Positions 1-11,520 of a stretch of DNA of 64,000 nucleotides are shown here, piece by piece; the stretch's first letter is position 1, and every line of letters starts with the position of its first letter. The notes beneath the pieces were generated by a model. It was not told where the DNA came from and ran no database searches. It saw only the letters and a program-made list of their open reading frames with translations. Made by a program: the position numbers and the translations under genes. Source of the DNA: Acheta domesticus (taxonomy: Eukaryota > Arthropoda > Insecta > Orthoptera > Gryllidae); assembly GCA_031308135.1 (NCBI GenBank), contig JAHLJT010009355.1:6199217-6263216 (forward strand). Direction: 5' to 3'.

Positions 1-1955
1 CGCCACTACCACCACGATGTCAGTCAACTACCAACTCTCCAGTCCAGCGCCCCCTTCTGCCCGTCAACAACCTTCGTTACCTAGTAACCGCGACCGTCCA
101 GATTAAAGCGCGGCGTTTGTTCTGTAATATTTTGTATATTACAGTAACAAAAGTTTTCTTTAAATTTTTCAAAAATTAGTATTCCCTTTTCAGTGTCCGT
201 GCAATTAGTTGCAAAATTTATGTAGAAAAAGAAAAAAATAAAGAAAAGTATGAAAGAAAATAATTACCCTCTTAGAATACTTCATATACCCTACAGGTTT
301 CCGGCACCTATAAACTTTCTAAAGGATGTGTAATCGTCTTTTTGGAAATTACCTTCGGTTTTACAGCCATTTGATTTTAAATATGCGAGTATTGTATTTC
401 TTCGTGTTTGACTCAGCTTAGTTCCATCGTTATTGGATTATATGCAATCATTATAACACAGTTGACATATATCATAATCATGTATCATAATGACTTATCA
501 TATAATAATCATATATAATCATATATCATAATGAATTTAGTAGGTTAAAAGATAAAAAGTGTAAAAATATATGAAAATTTGAATTTTTTAATAATCTATG
601 TGGACACTTATAAAAATATTAATACCTTTCATGCTTCTTACGCATTACATATTCTGTTTACATAATTTTATTGCTTCGGTTTATAAAGGGGAGTATACAG
701 CACCAATGACAAAGACAAAATTATCAAAGAAAACTTATTAATTTTCATTTATCGTTTTATGAATTTTGGAAGTACATGCGTCCCGACCTCGATAGAAAAA
801 AATTAACGCCTTTTTTAACAAAAGGGAGTGAATTTGACGAGAGTAACTTTTGTAGAGTTATTTATTAATCTTGACAGTTAGTAACATGTTTTGAAAATCT
901 TTTTGTCGAGTGTTAATAGCAAAATGTAGTTGCGAAGTCTTCGTTATAAACAGAAAATTATGTTAGATTCAATAAATAGAATTAAATATAATAGGTTTTA
1001 GCGTGTATAACGAATTAAAAAGTATTTACATTATTTAATGAGAATTTTTTTAATAAATAATTAAAAAGTAGACAGTAAAATAACTATAAGAGATTACAAG
1101 TTAAAGCAGAATTTAATCGCCTAACTAATGAAGATAAGTATTGCGTATCTAATGAAATTCCGTTCGCAAGTATGCTTCCTTAGGCCCTCGCGATCGTGGG
1201 TATTTGCAATATAATTCAGCTGCCACTGCTTTTCACTTACCATCGCTGTCCCTTCCCCTCACTCTTGAGGTAATATCTAAGAAGATCACATGAAGTTCCA
1301 ACATTCAGAAAATATGTTGTTCATAAGCCCCGGTACACTAATCAATTGGCAAACTGTTACCTGTTCCTGTTCGTGGATACCTTGTTCCGTATTCTTTAAC
1401 TATTAATTAATTATATCAACTACCTTCCTCAAGATTTAGCTAATCTTCCAAACATTTAAAAACGCTACTAATTGGATATTTAAACAAATATTTCAGTTTA
1501 AATATCACGACTTAATCGTCAGGCGTACATTTCTTTCAAACCCAAGCCAGCCTCTCTCAAACAAAACTCACCTCCATAGCAGCCCATTACATTTCTCAAT
1601 TGTTCTATCTTTTACGAGTTGATACACTCATACCAAGTTGTATATTTACATTTAGTAACAATAAACGAGAAGCAACGGATGAAACGTCAATTAAAATTGT
1701 TTGAAGAAGTCATGTTACCAGATTTAACATTTTTTGAAGTAATAAATATAATTTATCCATATGCTTTGATTCGGCATATCTTTGACGTCCTGTACGTTCA
1801 AAAGTTTAAAAATGATTCAGAATCTTCTTCAAACTAAATTAAAATTCATAACAGAGTTTATAGGTTTTGAGCTGCTGCCACACAAAGGTACTAACCATTT
1901 TCAGTTTATCTTCTTTCCTTCAACATTATCTACAAAAGCTCATTCCTCCGGTCAC
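1..1955. other. AT-rich non-coding DNA, no gene seen
   Basis: AT-rich sequence with short open frames that show no family resemblance. Near the left edge, 76-88 reads GTTACCTAGTAAC, two inverted half-sites resembling an RFX X-box. I see no other structure apart from the TCATAA-rich tract listed separately. Confidence 0.6.
468..533. repeat. TCATAA/TCATATA low-complexity tract
   Basis: Irregular direct repetition of TCATAATCATATA-like words, about 65 bp, imperfect and AT-rich. It looks like ordinary replication-slippage DNA. Confidence 0.7.
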
Positions 1956-1959
1956 AATC

Positions 1960-2245
1960 GATAAGAAATAGTTGGCTGCGTCTCCTTGCAACCCAGATGC
2001 AAAGAAACCAAACCGCGAATTCGTTCGATTACGTGTAGGTAACCTCCGCTCGCCTCCACTCACGGCTCGAGGTCCAATCCGCCACGCCGCACGCACATCC
2101 TCGCCCGCCCACACGCCGGATTTGTGTTCGAATCCCGGCTGCATTAATGGAGCATTAATTCAGTGCATAGCCGCCGCTGCTTCGCAAATGCCACTGCAAC
2201 GCCCAGCAACTACGGACACACGCCGAGAATCAGGTTGAACATGTT
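1960..2245. other. GC-rich segment with a B-box-like word
   Basis: Moderately CpG-rich island in AT-rich flanks. GTTCGAATCCC at 2126-2136 on the plus strand matches a pol III B box, but I find no convincing A box at the right distance and no cloverleaf. It may be a decayed tRNA-derived element or chance. The short open frames here look like shadows of base composition. Confidence 0.35.
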
Positions 2246-2672
2246 GATCGCCTCTGAGCAGGACCACAAGGATATCAGACAATTTCTTCTCTTTCTTCGA
2301 CGACGGATGACTAAAAAGTAAGATAACACTTTAAATTCTACTTTCAAATTTCAGATGTTTTTAGGAGAATGCAATCTGCCTTTTCAATTGGGAGTTAAAG
2401 GCTATTTTCCGACATTCTCATATCCAGTTGAGGCACTTATAACATCGTTTCGCGAGATTCATTCTGCAAATCTCTTAGAAATGGAAGCCCTCTTTCTGTA
2501 ACACAATATGACGTCATACTGCCCATTATATGATTGAAACCAGCGTCCTCCAAGTTGTTTTTAAAGAAGCAAAGAGGTAGTCATAGACAGCTAAAACCTC
2601 ACATAAGACACATATGAAACTTTTTGAATGGCTGAGATAAATGTATGAACGGGATGGAAGACAACGATAGCG

Positions 2673-2794
2673 TATTTAACACCCTATAAAACCAGGCAGT
2701 TTGTATTCATCAAATTAGCATATACTGGAAGTTAGAGTGTTAGTATTCTTATTCTCCCATCATTCATCTTCGTAGCGTGTTGGACGTTAATAAA
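2673..2794 (+). promoter_or_regulatory. Compact TATA / initiator / AATAAA module
   Basis: TATTTAA at 2673-2679 is followed by TATAAA at 2685-2690, CAGT at 2697-2700 and AATAAA at 2789-2794. A start signal and a poly(A) signal about 100 bp apart is the R-region layout of an LTR or a very short transcription unit. No matching second LTR, primer-binding site or retroviral reading frame was found, so a solo LTR is only a possibility. Confidence 0.3.
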
Positions 2795-2844
2795 GAAAAT
2801 CCATCGATAGTAGTGTTGTCAAGGTCTATGCCACGAGCGGGAGT

Positions 2845-3060
2845 CCGTGGCTTGAGTGCCACGACGAAATCGCCCCTCCACGCAGTTCATCACCCCGCCG
2901 CCAGAGACAACGCCATCCTTATTGTAAAACGGCGGCGGGGTTACTACTACATGTAATAGTTCCCTTTCCCGACGCTAGTGGCGCAGAGAAGCTCGTGTCA
3001 TGCTACGCTGCCACGACGCGTGCCACAGCCACCAGTAGAAGACCTTGACACGACGACTGA
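2845..3060. other. GC-rich island with a 10-bp inverted repeat
   Basis: Arms at 2893-2902 (CCCCGCCGCC) and 2931-2940 (GGCGGCGGGG) are perfectly complementary around a 28-bp loop. The surroundings contain repeated GCCACGA words. No coding signal seen. Confidence 0.5.
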
Positions 3061-3639
3061 TCTATAGCGTGAAATGCAATATTTCTTCGGAAATGCAATG
3101 AAGTACAGTTGCCATTGTTCTGCAAGTGATTCTTGATATACTCAAATGAAAAAGTATTTTGTAAGATGTTTCAACTAGTAATGGTGACCTTGGATGAGCA
3201 TTTTTCTCTAACTAATACCAGGTAAAGCTGTAACTATCTAAAAATGTTCAACAAACTGTTTTCGAATAGTCAACTAGGAGATCGAAAACGTTTTAAAAAA
3301 CGTATCTCTAAATCTTGCTCTTCTAAACAATAAAACTGTTAATGTGTTGCTGCCCATTCATTAATGTGTTGCTACCTGTACTTTCCGTTATTCAATAACT
3401 ATTTACCTCAGAAAAGTTTGGGGCTTGATGTGCAGGAGTAACTCTACATCCACAAAGGAATACAGTAAATCTTTAGGAAAGAAAGTGAAACTTCTGCGGA
3501 AAAGCACATGAATTCCCCAACTGTATGTAACACGCACAACGGGCGCAATGGTGAGATGCTAACAAAGTGGCTAATAAAAAAACCCTTCCCGACAAAAAAT
3601 AAACGACCCGTTATCTGTAATACTCACTTAAAAAGTTCC

Positions 3640-3935
3640 TAAAAATTACTTCGTCCTTGAAGAAGAATTACGATAATCCTCTCCGCGAGAGAAAAATCTC
3701 CATCGCTCGACTGCGGAGAACGTCCCCTTTTTTCATTCCCGTTGGAATTCCTTCCTGCGCCGAGCAGCGGAGCGGAGCTGCAGATTTTCATAGCCAATCT
3801 GGGCCGCTGACAGGCGGCGGTTAGGTCTCGACAAGCACCGTTAGGGGCGCTTCGATCGGCGCTTCGGCGAATGTTCCGCTTCGCTGCGGTGCAGTTTTTA
3901 CTTCTGCACGGGCTCGTGAATACGCTCATGCGGCA
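3640..3935. other. CpG-rich island
   Basis: GC-rich segment flanked by AT-rich DNA, containing a TAATCC word, a CCAAT word and a TGACAG word. The minus-strand open frame across it has no recognisable domain. It may be a cis-regulatory or unmethylated island. Confidence 0.4.
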
Positions 3936-4489
3936 TTTTATCTCATGTATTTTCTCATTAACGACAAAATTTGTGATTAAAATGTAGCAAACAATTGTTA
4001 TAAATTGATATAACTTAATTATGCATGTAATCTGCTCTATTTATATTTATTTAAAGCATTATTTTTAATTTAAAATATCAAAATAAATATTGTCAATGAA
4101 ACCAACTGCAGAATTGTACATCGCATCTGCCCGCAAATAAATTATTTTTGAGTCAAACATTTCATTAAATGTGGAATGAGTGCTAGCGAATGGGTGAAGT
4201 TCACCAGCACATTTTGTTGCTTGGAAACCTTCCTAGCGGCTAGTTTCCGAGCGACTAATTGTACTGGTGAATTTCAAATTCAAGGCCATTTCTTCTAGAT
4301 GTACAAAGTTACATTTTATTTAACTGAAATTATTCGATTATCTTGTAATATATTTTTCATTAATATTAATTTTCCACTAAAATTAATGTTTTTTGAGGGA
4401 CTGTACAAACATGACTACTACCAACTGTATTTGGAACCTGATGCAATGCACAATTGTAAATAAAAATATTTCACCCAAGAGCCTCAGGA

Positions 4490-4860
4490 ACCTTGACCTT
4501 GCTGGAGAATCAGCTTGTGAGTCGCATTTTGACCCCGCCCCGCCCCGTTCCACACCGCCAGCTGTCGGCCTCTCTCCCGCCCCGTGCTCGATATGCAGCC
4601 CATCCAGATAACCGCTTGCTTTTCCGCGCCTCTGATCTTATCGGCCTGCGCGGTGTCGCGACCACCTGTTGTGTCATGCGGCGACTTCGACGAAAGCAGG
4701 CGCCTCTCGGTGTACACACACTCCCGAGCACGACAGACTCCGACTATGCTCTCCCCGGCGACAGCTGATGGCTATTTAATCTACCTGCTCTTCGCAGCGG
4801 GCGGGCCATGACTCAAAGTATGCGCTGAGGTAGATCACGGTGCGTCAGTCAGATTACAAA
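4490..4860. other. CpG-rich island, overlapping frames are shadows
   Basis: GC-rich block with five overlapping short frames on both strands, none with family resemblance. A TATTTAA word lies near 4774, but no initiator sits at the expected distance. I treat it as non-coding. Confidence 0.4.
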
Positions 4861-5924
4861 TGGAACTTCCAAAATATCGAGGAAAACCCTTGATATTTGC
4901 ATGATTTGCAAATACATTTGGAACAAAACATTATATTAGATCCAACTGTTTCGGATAAATATTCAACATTATGTTCAATTACATTCAGGGGAAATGTTTA
5001 GTAGTTTATTATACAAGATGAGGAGATACTTTATGTACGAGAGGGAACTTTTAGCGAACGAGCAATGATAGGAGAGAGTGCGATATCATCCTTAAGTAGA
5101 TAAAGTTTGCTTCCCATCGAGTACAATGTTTCATTTTGTTTTATTCCATTTTTAGTAAAATGCAAAATAAAAAAGAAAACGCCAGGACAAAAATATTGCT
5201 GCTTCACGGACAAGAGCGCCCTGAAGATAAAAAATACTGTACCAGCAGTAAAGATAGTGTACCTTTATATTTATGGCCATTAAGAAGAGTCTTTAAAATT
5301 ATGAATGAAATAAAAACTTGTCAAATTATTTTTTGTCAGAGGAATGAATTGAGCCTTATCAAAGCTTGTGTTTTTTCCTTCTGTAAATTTTACATTATTT
5401 AATTACTCTTTCTGATTAAGTATATTGTTTTGTCGTAATTTTTATATTAATTTCAGGGTTAAAGAACTAAGCGTTACAGTCACAGTGAGTTGTTTTTTAA
5501 TGTTCTTTAGTAATACAAAGCCACATTGTCTAGGAATTATTCGTGCTTTTTAAATCGATTTCTTAGCGTATATTAATTACTCTCTTTATTTCTGTGGAAT
5601 TAAACAAAGGAGCGATTGGAATATCAATTAGGCTTGTTTCTAAAAGTAAAAGTCTCTAGAAAATATAAACAATTAATTGCAGCAATGCATACAACCATTT
5701 CTTGTTACTCGGTAATCACTAGTTGATACGAGTCATGGAAATACGTAGTCTCTTCATGTGAAGGCAATTGAGAATCAAAGTGCCTTTTTGTGGGATTGTT
5801 ATAATTTCTAATTTAATGGGGCATGAATGTGATGATTATAGACCTCTTCCAGCGCATTTACCCAGTTTTCATAGAGCAGTGTATGGTCTCATTACATAAC
5901 AGAACAAGTTCTCCAAGCTGCCCT

Positions 5925-6240
5925 CAGACTGTGCAACGCGGTAATAGAGGATCTCACGCGACAGCACTGGCGCCTCTGGCGGATGAAAGCCCAACAATTA
6001 GGGCAGAGGCTCGCTTTGTGCCCTTTGAGCGCGACGGCGTGTGATCACCGCTCTGGCGGCAAATGCGAACGGGTCAGCTCCATTCGCACTGGGCGCTCAC
6101 CCGCTCTAATTAGCTCGGCGAGGATGATGGCTACTCTTTCGCTGCGCTGGCGGTTTTAAAATGGCACAGCTGAGAGTGTCCCTCAAGGTTATACAAGCCC
6201 ACTCACTCTGTGGGGCGGTTAATTGTCACGTGGAACGATC
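5925..6240. other. CpG-rich island with TAATTA-type words
   Basis: GC-rich segment with GGCGCCTCTGGCGG-like words and homeodomain-type AATTAG/TTAATTG words near 6107 and 6220. No exon structure is visible. It is a candidate conserved non-coding element and would need comparison with a related genome. Confidence 0.35.
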
Positions 6241-6249
6241 CGGAAATAC

Positions 6250-6284
6250 GATCGTCTAGGATTGACGATCAATCCTAGACGATC
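6250..6284. repeat. Perfect 15-bp hairpin with 5-nt loop
   Basis: Left arm 6250-6264 reads GATCGTCTAGGATTG and right arm 6270-6284 is its exact reverse complement, with ACGAT between. The site lies just beyond a GC island. Confidence 0.85.
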
Positions 6285-6347
6285 AATGATCGACCATCAA
6301 ATGAACTGAAATATTTCATCTACCGAAAAATTAAATGATTATTGTTG

Positions 6348-6377
6348 TTATTATTATTATTATTATTATCATTATTG
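6348..6377. repeat. (TTA)n microsatellite
   Basis: About ten TTA units with one interruption near 6370. Confidence 0.85.
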
Positions 6378-6379
6378 TA

Positions 6380-7890
6380 GTGAAGTGTATAACAATATGG
6401 GGAACACATATTAGCAACCTGTCGTCAGATGAATACGCTGAAAATGAAGATTTATGAATAATTATGTTTAGACTAATATTATTAAATAATTATTATTTGA
6501 TTAACTCACATTTTTCGCACGTGTAATGAAAATTACGAGTGTTCGTGTCAGTCACTAGATGAAGGATTCAAATATTCTCTCTTATAAATAAAGTTTGTGC
6601 AATAGTAAGTAACGAAAATATTGTCACGCTGGTTTAATTTCATCTCCCTCTCTTCCAGCGAGTTTTTCGGCACATCGTTATTTTTTGCTGAAAGGCAAAT
6701 AGATACAAGAGGTCAACAAACGAACTATTTTCCTCCAGGTATTTACTCATAAATATGAATGAAGTTATTTACGCTACAAAAACGAAAAATGGGCGGCAAA
6801 ATCATCCCTTATGTTATGTCATGTCGCAATGGGCATCGGAACTGAATTGAAAATGTCTGTTAACAAATCAAATATTACCAGACTCATATAGCTTGTCATC
6901 AGCACATTGAAAAATTATGTCATCAACCTACTCGATCCACATCATGTTTACACTAAAATGGAAAGGCAGATTATACTGAAAAATGAGTATATCTCTGGCA
7001 CAAACTGTGTAAATACAAAACGATTGGGCAAGAAAACGCATGAGCATTTGGCCAAACTTCAAATTCTGTTAACAATATTCTTAATAATATTCTAATATAC
7101 GTTCGTGACGTAATGTTAGTAGAAAGCTGGGAACATTGTTAACGAACTTAAGTCATTTTTTAAATTTCCCCTGTCATTACCGTAGAGAATGAATACTGTA
7201 GACTTGTGTCCTCGTTCGTTTTAAAGATGACACAATCACAAAGAACTCACGAATATCATATTTATTCATCAAAAAAAAAATGCTAACTTACTCGTTAATT
7301 AAAATAGAATTCATTAGCATTTTAAGAAAGAGTCAATGTAAAGGAAAACAAAGGCAACAGATCTCTAAAACAATGAAGATGCACTATATCTTCTTCACTA
7401 AAACAATGCATGTTTCGACGAGTAACGATCAAATTTATCCAACAAATCCACACATGTAATGTGAAAATAGCCAAAATGTGTACTTTCAAACTTCAGACGA
7501 AAAAAAATGTAAAGTAAACAGCGCAGGAGATGGCAACACTTCACGTATTTAAACTATTTAACATGTATGACGAACGCATGAATATTCAAAATAATCCGTT
7601 ATAGCGCGCAATTTTGTTGAAAACGCCATTTATCACACAGTGTGCTTTGAGCTTTGATGCGAGCGTATCCTGCATTTCACACGATTTGACGTGGAGCGAG
7701 CGTGCGCAGCAGTACGTGGCTTGTGTTGTCAGACGTACCAGGATTCTGGTATTTTACCAGGATTTTAATGAAGATACCATGTATCAGGATGAAGACATTC
7801 TGGTACGCTTAAATATCAGGGTTTTTAGTCTATGGTAACTGATGCACTATTTAAGATTCGTACCATAATATTTTATTCAATAATTTAAAA
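6380..7890. other. AT-rich non-coding DNA
   Basis: No supportable gene. Near 7735-7800 the word ACCAGGATT and related forms recur irregularly. Short frames show no domain or family match. Confidence 0.55.
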
Positions 7891-7899
7891 CTAACTAGC

Positions 7900-9118
7900 T
7901 GGCAGACTGATAGGAAACTTTTTGATTCCGTTGTAGCATCTACTATGCTATACGCTGCAGATATCTGGGATCTAAGATACACTAATCAACTGGATAAGAT
8001 ACAAAAGAACTGCTACAAACGTCTTTTGGGAATATCGAGAAGAACTCCTGGGTACATGATTAGATAGGAAACTGGATGAACTAACATAGAACCAGAAGTA
8101 ATTAAAAGATCATTGACTTACATGACAAAATTGCTATCTACGGCGCCTTGTCGATACCCATGTATAATTTTTAAAAAAACTTTTAAAATCAAGACATGCA
8201 TATCCAAATTACAGTAAATACAAATTGGTGTCCGTTCTGGACAGATTAATGAATGATTTGGGCTTTCATAGCGTAATTACGCAGCAAGAAAATCCGAATG
8301 TAATCAGAAATAGGTTTTCCAATGATTGTTGCAACCATTGTAGGTAACATCTTTATGGACGATACGCATAGAATCATGACTTCACCATACAGTACGTTGT
8401 ATCGAGATATTTCGGATTTGCAATCAACAGAAACAAAGAAATACCTAACTGTGGCTCTCCCCACTTCCATTACTAGAGAAGTCTCTCAAATAAGGATGTC
8501 CAGTGATAATGAAATCAACGTCAATATTAGAAATTTGTGGCACAAAATGCACTCAAATTCAATCTGATTGCTATGTAATGTGAATACTGATGAAAATCTG
8601 AAACATATTTTATGTGAACGCCCAAAATATAAAGGGCTTATAGGAGCATACCAAAATAATGTATTATCCTTTCCAAAATGTCTCATTATACTAAACTCTG
8701 AAAGATCTAGAACTCTGTACAATGTTATTTCATCAATTCTGAAATTACGAGCATTTATCATAAATTAATAGTTGAAGCTTAATTCCATTGGTCGTCTCAA
8801 TTCATACAGGTTGTTCTGTGTATATTTGTATGTTCTGTTGTCTCAGTTCTTTTGTATCTTATGTTAGTAATTGTGTTATTCTTCTCTATTCTTTTGGACT
8901 TATTTATTATATTATTTGTTGTATTATTCTGTTATTGTGTAACTGTGCTATTTACAGTTGTTGTGTTATTTTATTGCAACTTGTGCTAACTACCTATACT
9001 ATCAGAAATTATTTGTAGTGAAATTGTTTATGATAGAGCTGTGAATATACATAGCAATTTATAATAGGTTAGTCCTGTAAACAAATTACTTATAAAATTG
9101 AATTTAATTGAATTTAAA
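7900..9118 (+). pseudogene. Decayed non-LTR retrotransposon 3' end
   Basis: From 7921 the plus strand reads as the post-reverse-transcriptase C-terminal region of an arthropod LINE: STMLYAADIWDLRY, then RLLGISRRTPGYMIR, broken by a stop just before ETG. Further on, after frame changes, 8376-8567 gives SPYSTLYRDI, KYLTVALP and SQIRMSS, and 8568-8640 gives LCNVNTDENLKHILCERPKY. That last stretch keeps a Cys...His-x3-Cys pattern typical of the terminal zinc knuckle in jockey/CR1-like LINEs. A T-rich 3' untranslated part follows, ending near 9095-9118 in two TTGAATTTAA units, the kind of short tandem tail seen on CR1-group LINEs. Several stops and shifts make it a dead 5'-truncated copy. The clade is not certain. 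Confidence 0.7.
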
Positions 9119-9126
9119 ACTAACTC

Positions 9127-9154
9127 CAATATTACAGATAATTATAATATTGGT
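9127..9154. repeat. Short palindrome
   Basis: CCAATATTA is mirrored by TAATATTGG around a 10-nt centre, immediately beyond the LINE tail. Confidence 0.6.
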
Positions 9155-9403
9155 GAAAACAATGCCATAAAAACACTAAGGGTGTGAAATAGGAAGGTTT
9201 TTAAAACCCAAATTAGAGGAGAAAAAGATAGTCTTCCTTTTAGTGTATAATTATAAAATGAATCGCTATCTAGGACAATGTAACGATCTTCCTGTTAGCG
9301 TTAAAAACATAATAGAGTTGTATCATCAAATTCAGAAGTTAAATAAATTGACTTTGCGCAGGATGATTTCAAATCGTATTATTTGAAGACTGTCTTTTTT
9401 CCA

Positions 9404-9563
9404 GTTGATTTTTAATTTCTTGTAAAGTCTATTAAGATCCTGATATTAAAGGCCAATGACCTTCGAAACGTATGTCAAAGAATGTTATATTTTTATATAA
9501 ATGTTTTTATAATGTGTGTCTGCCTGACAAATTAATGAAACTTACAAGAAATTATAAATCAAT
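9404..9563 (+). mobile_element. Foldback element with hammerhead-like core
   Basis: Arms of about 22 bp (9404-9425 and 9542-9563) are inverted repeats with a few mismatches, sharing AATTTCTTGTAA. Between them lies CTGATAT (9440-9446), a putative stem II AAGG...CCTT, then CGAAACGTA (GAAACGTA at 9465-9472). That order matches the core of a hammerhead ribozyme with a minimal ACGU stem III. The conserved box is CTGATAT rather than CTGATGA, so the ribozyme is probably inactive. The layout resembles family C at 27.3 and 29.1 kb without clear sequence identity in the arms. Confidence 0.45.
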
Positions 9564-9639
9564 TGACATTATAGTGCGATTTTTATAATTCTGTCCCTCA
9601 AGCCCCTATGGCCACAATAGAATATTACACGTCATTTCG

Positions 9640-10085
9640 CGTCTTTCTCCGTCATGCCGCTAGAAGTCGCATGATCGTAAGCACTGCTCGATACCGTCGC
9701 GATCATGCGGTATCTGGCGGCACGACTCTGAACGTCGCGAAATACCGTGACATATTCCACCGTGAACATGGACCTTGAGGAGCAAAGTTAAAAAAATCGC
9801 AGTATAATGCCAGGGGTTTTAGTGAAAGTACCGGGAGTTTTGAAGGTTGGTACTAGGATGTACATTTGATCGTGTGGCAACACTGGGCGCGGTGGCCTGC
9901 CAGCGGCGCGGCGCGGCGCGGCGTCGCGACCGCCGCCGGCGCCTCGGGGCGGCCGGGAACTTTCCCGCCATCGCGTCTGCGCGTGACAGTTCATCAGGGG
10001 CGGCATCGCACGCCGCACGTAATCTGCCCGCTTTGAGCCTTCAGGTGGCGCTCTCAACCGATTACAAGTCTTTGTGAAATCACGT
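9640..10085. other. CpG-rich island
   Basis: GC-rich block with a GCGGCGCGGCGCGG-type run near 9902-9935. It contains repeated GATCATGCGG/CGCGATCATGCGG words around 9670-9710. Overlapping short frames on both strands are compositional. No promoter or exon could be fixed. Confidence 0.4.
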
Positions 10086-10089
10086 GGTT

Positions 10090-10950
10090 TCACATGCGGA
10101 AGGTTTGCTCCCGCGTTGCTGATAGCTCCCTAAGTACTTTGTAGAAAGATGTATAGTTAACTTTGTCAAGATTGAACTTTTGATCTAAAAATGGAACATA
10201 TTGGTCTTTGATATTTTTTCGTTACTTTGCGAAAATGTGTAATAATAAAATGTAAGTTTTGAAAAATAGTAGAGTTAAATTACGTATCAAATTATCTTTT
10301 TGTAGCTCACCAATATCCCAATCAAAATTCTAGATCTTCAACTAAATAACGCTATCCAAATTTTGGATTTCTACTACTAGTAATTGGATGCTAATATTGT
10401 ATTACTTACGGATGTGACCTTAAGAAATAAATAAATAATAAAATATCTTATTAATTGTTTGTATGATTAATTTTACAGAAAAGCATCAAATGCATACAGT
10501 TTAATAAATAAGATACCATGAATTATTTCTATTAGCAATAAAATATTTAACACCACTGTTTATTTGAATAGCCAAGAGTGTTTGATTTTTTTATGAGATT
10601 ACACGAAAGGGAGGTTGTGAATTGAATGCACAATAAATGTGACCAATGCAAACTTGCTTTAAAAGCTCTCTACACTTTCTGCTCAAAAATATTTTATCCA
10701 GGTTTTTACATTTTCAACATATTATTGAGCAAAATTTAACGTTTCCAAAGTAGTCCTTAGGGACTGCGATGACCACTTCAACAAAGGTATTTCAGCATGA
10801 GAGGAAAAAAGAAGGAGACAGCACAGAAAGGCACAGAGAGAGAAAGAGCAAAATTAAAGAGCGCGCACTTCATTTGACTCGTAATAAAACATCCGCTTGT
10901 TACAATTCGGACTTTGCAAATAGAGGTAAAATAAAAGAAGTACAATTTAG
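10090..10950. other. AT-rich non-coding DNA
   Basis: No recognisable gene or repeat. A lysine/arginine-rich plus frame from 10769 runs into the next GC island and has no family features. Confidence 0.5.
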
Positions 10951-10959
10951 CAGAACGAA

Positions 10960-11520
10960 GGACGGTGCTCGCTGTTTTTCTCGGCGGAGAGACGTAGGCG
11001 GTGCGGGGGCGTTGGGTAGACGCGGAGGCGGTATAATTATGGCCGGAACGACGCCGGCGGGGCAGAGAGGAGGCAGGAGGTTGGTGGGGGCGTAGGGATG
11101 GTGGGGTGACGGGGCCGTGTTGGTGAATGTGGGCGCGGGTGGGCAGGGATGGTGAGGAGGGGCAGGACGATGAACGTGGGCGGCAACGTCAAGTGTGAAA
11201 AAAGGACGACCCGAATGAGCGAAACCGGAGAGGTTGGGCAGGGCGGCGTGGACGGGACAGTGCGTGTGGGAGGGGCGGGGCAGGCGGGAGCCGCGGGCGC
11301 GGAGAGGGGAGGGGAGGGGAGGGCGGCGGAGAAGGGTGGGTTGGGCGATGGCAAGTAGAGAGGCGAGGAGGGGGAAAGGTATGGATTTCTGTGTTTTCCA
11401 ATTTAACGGAGGAGCCGCCCTCCGGCAAATGTTCTCGCGTTACAATCTGCGAGCTCATTTCCTCCGGCGGCTTCCCGCCAGCTGCGGCGTCAACGAGAGC
11501 ACGCGCGAGACGTTCTGATA
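10960..11520. other. G-rich (plus strand) CpG island
   Basis: From 11030 to 11350 the plus strand is rich in GGGG and GGTGGG runs with G/C strand asymmetry, mirrored by proline-rich minus frames. It ends in a balanced CpG-rich stretch at 11400-11515. It could form G-quadruplexes. No coding support. Confidence 0.5.

Noticed and set aside
4774..4850. TATTTAA near 4774 as a promoter
   Set aside because: No initiator near +30; the CAGTCAG word lies about 70 bp away.
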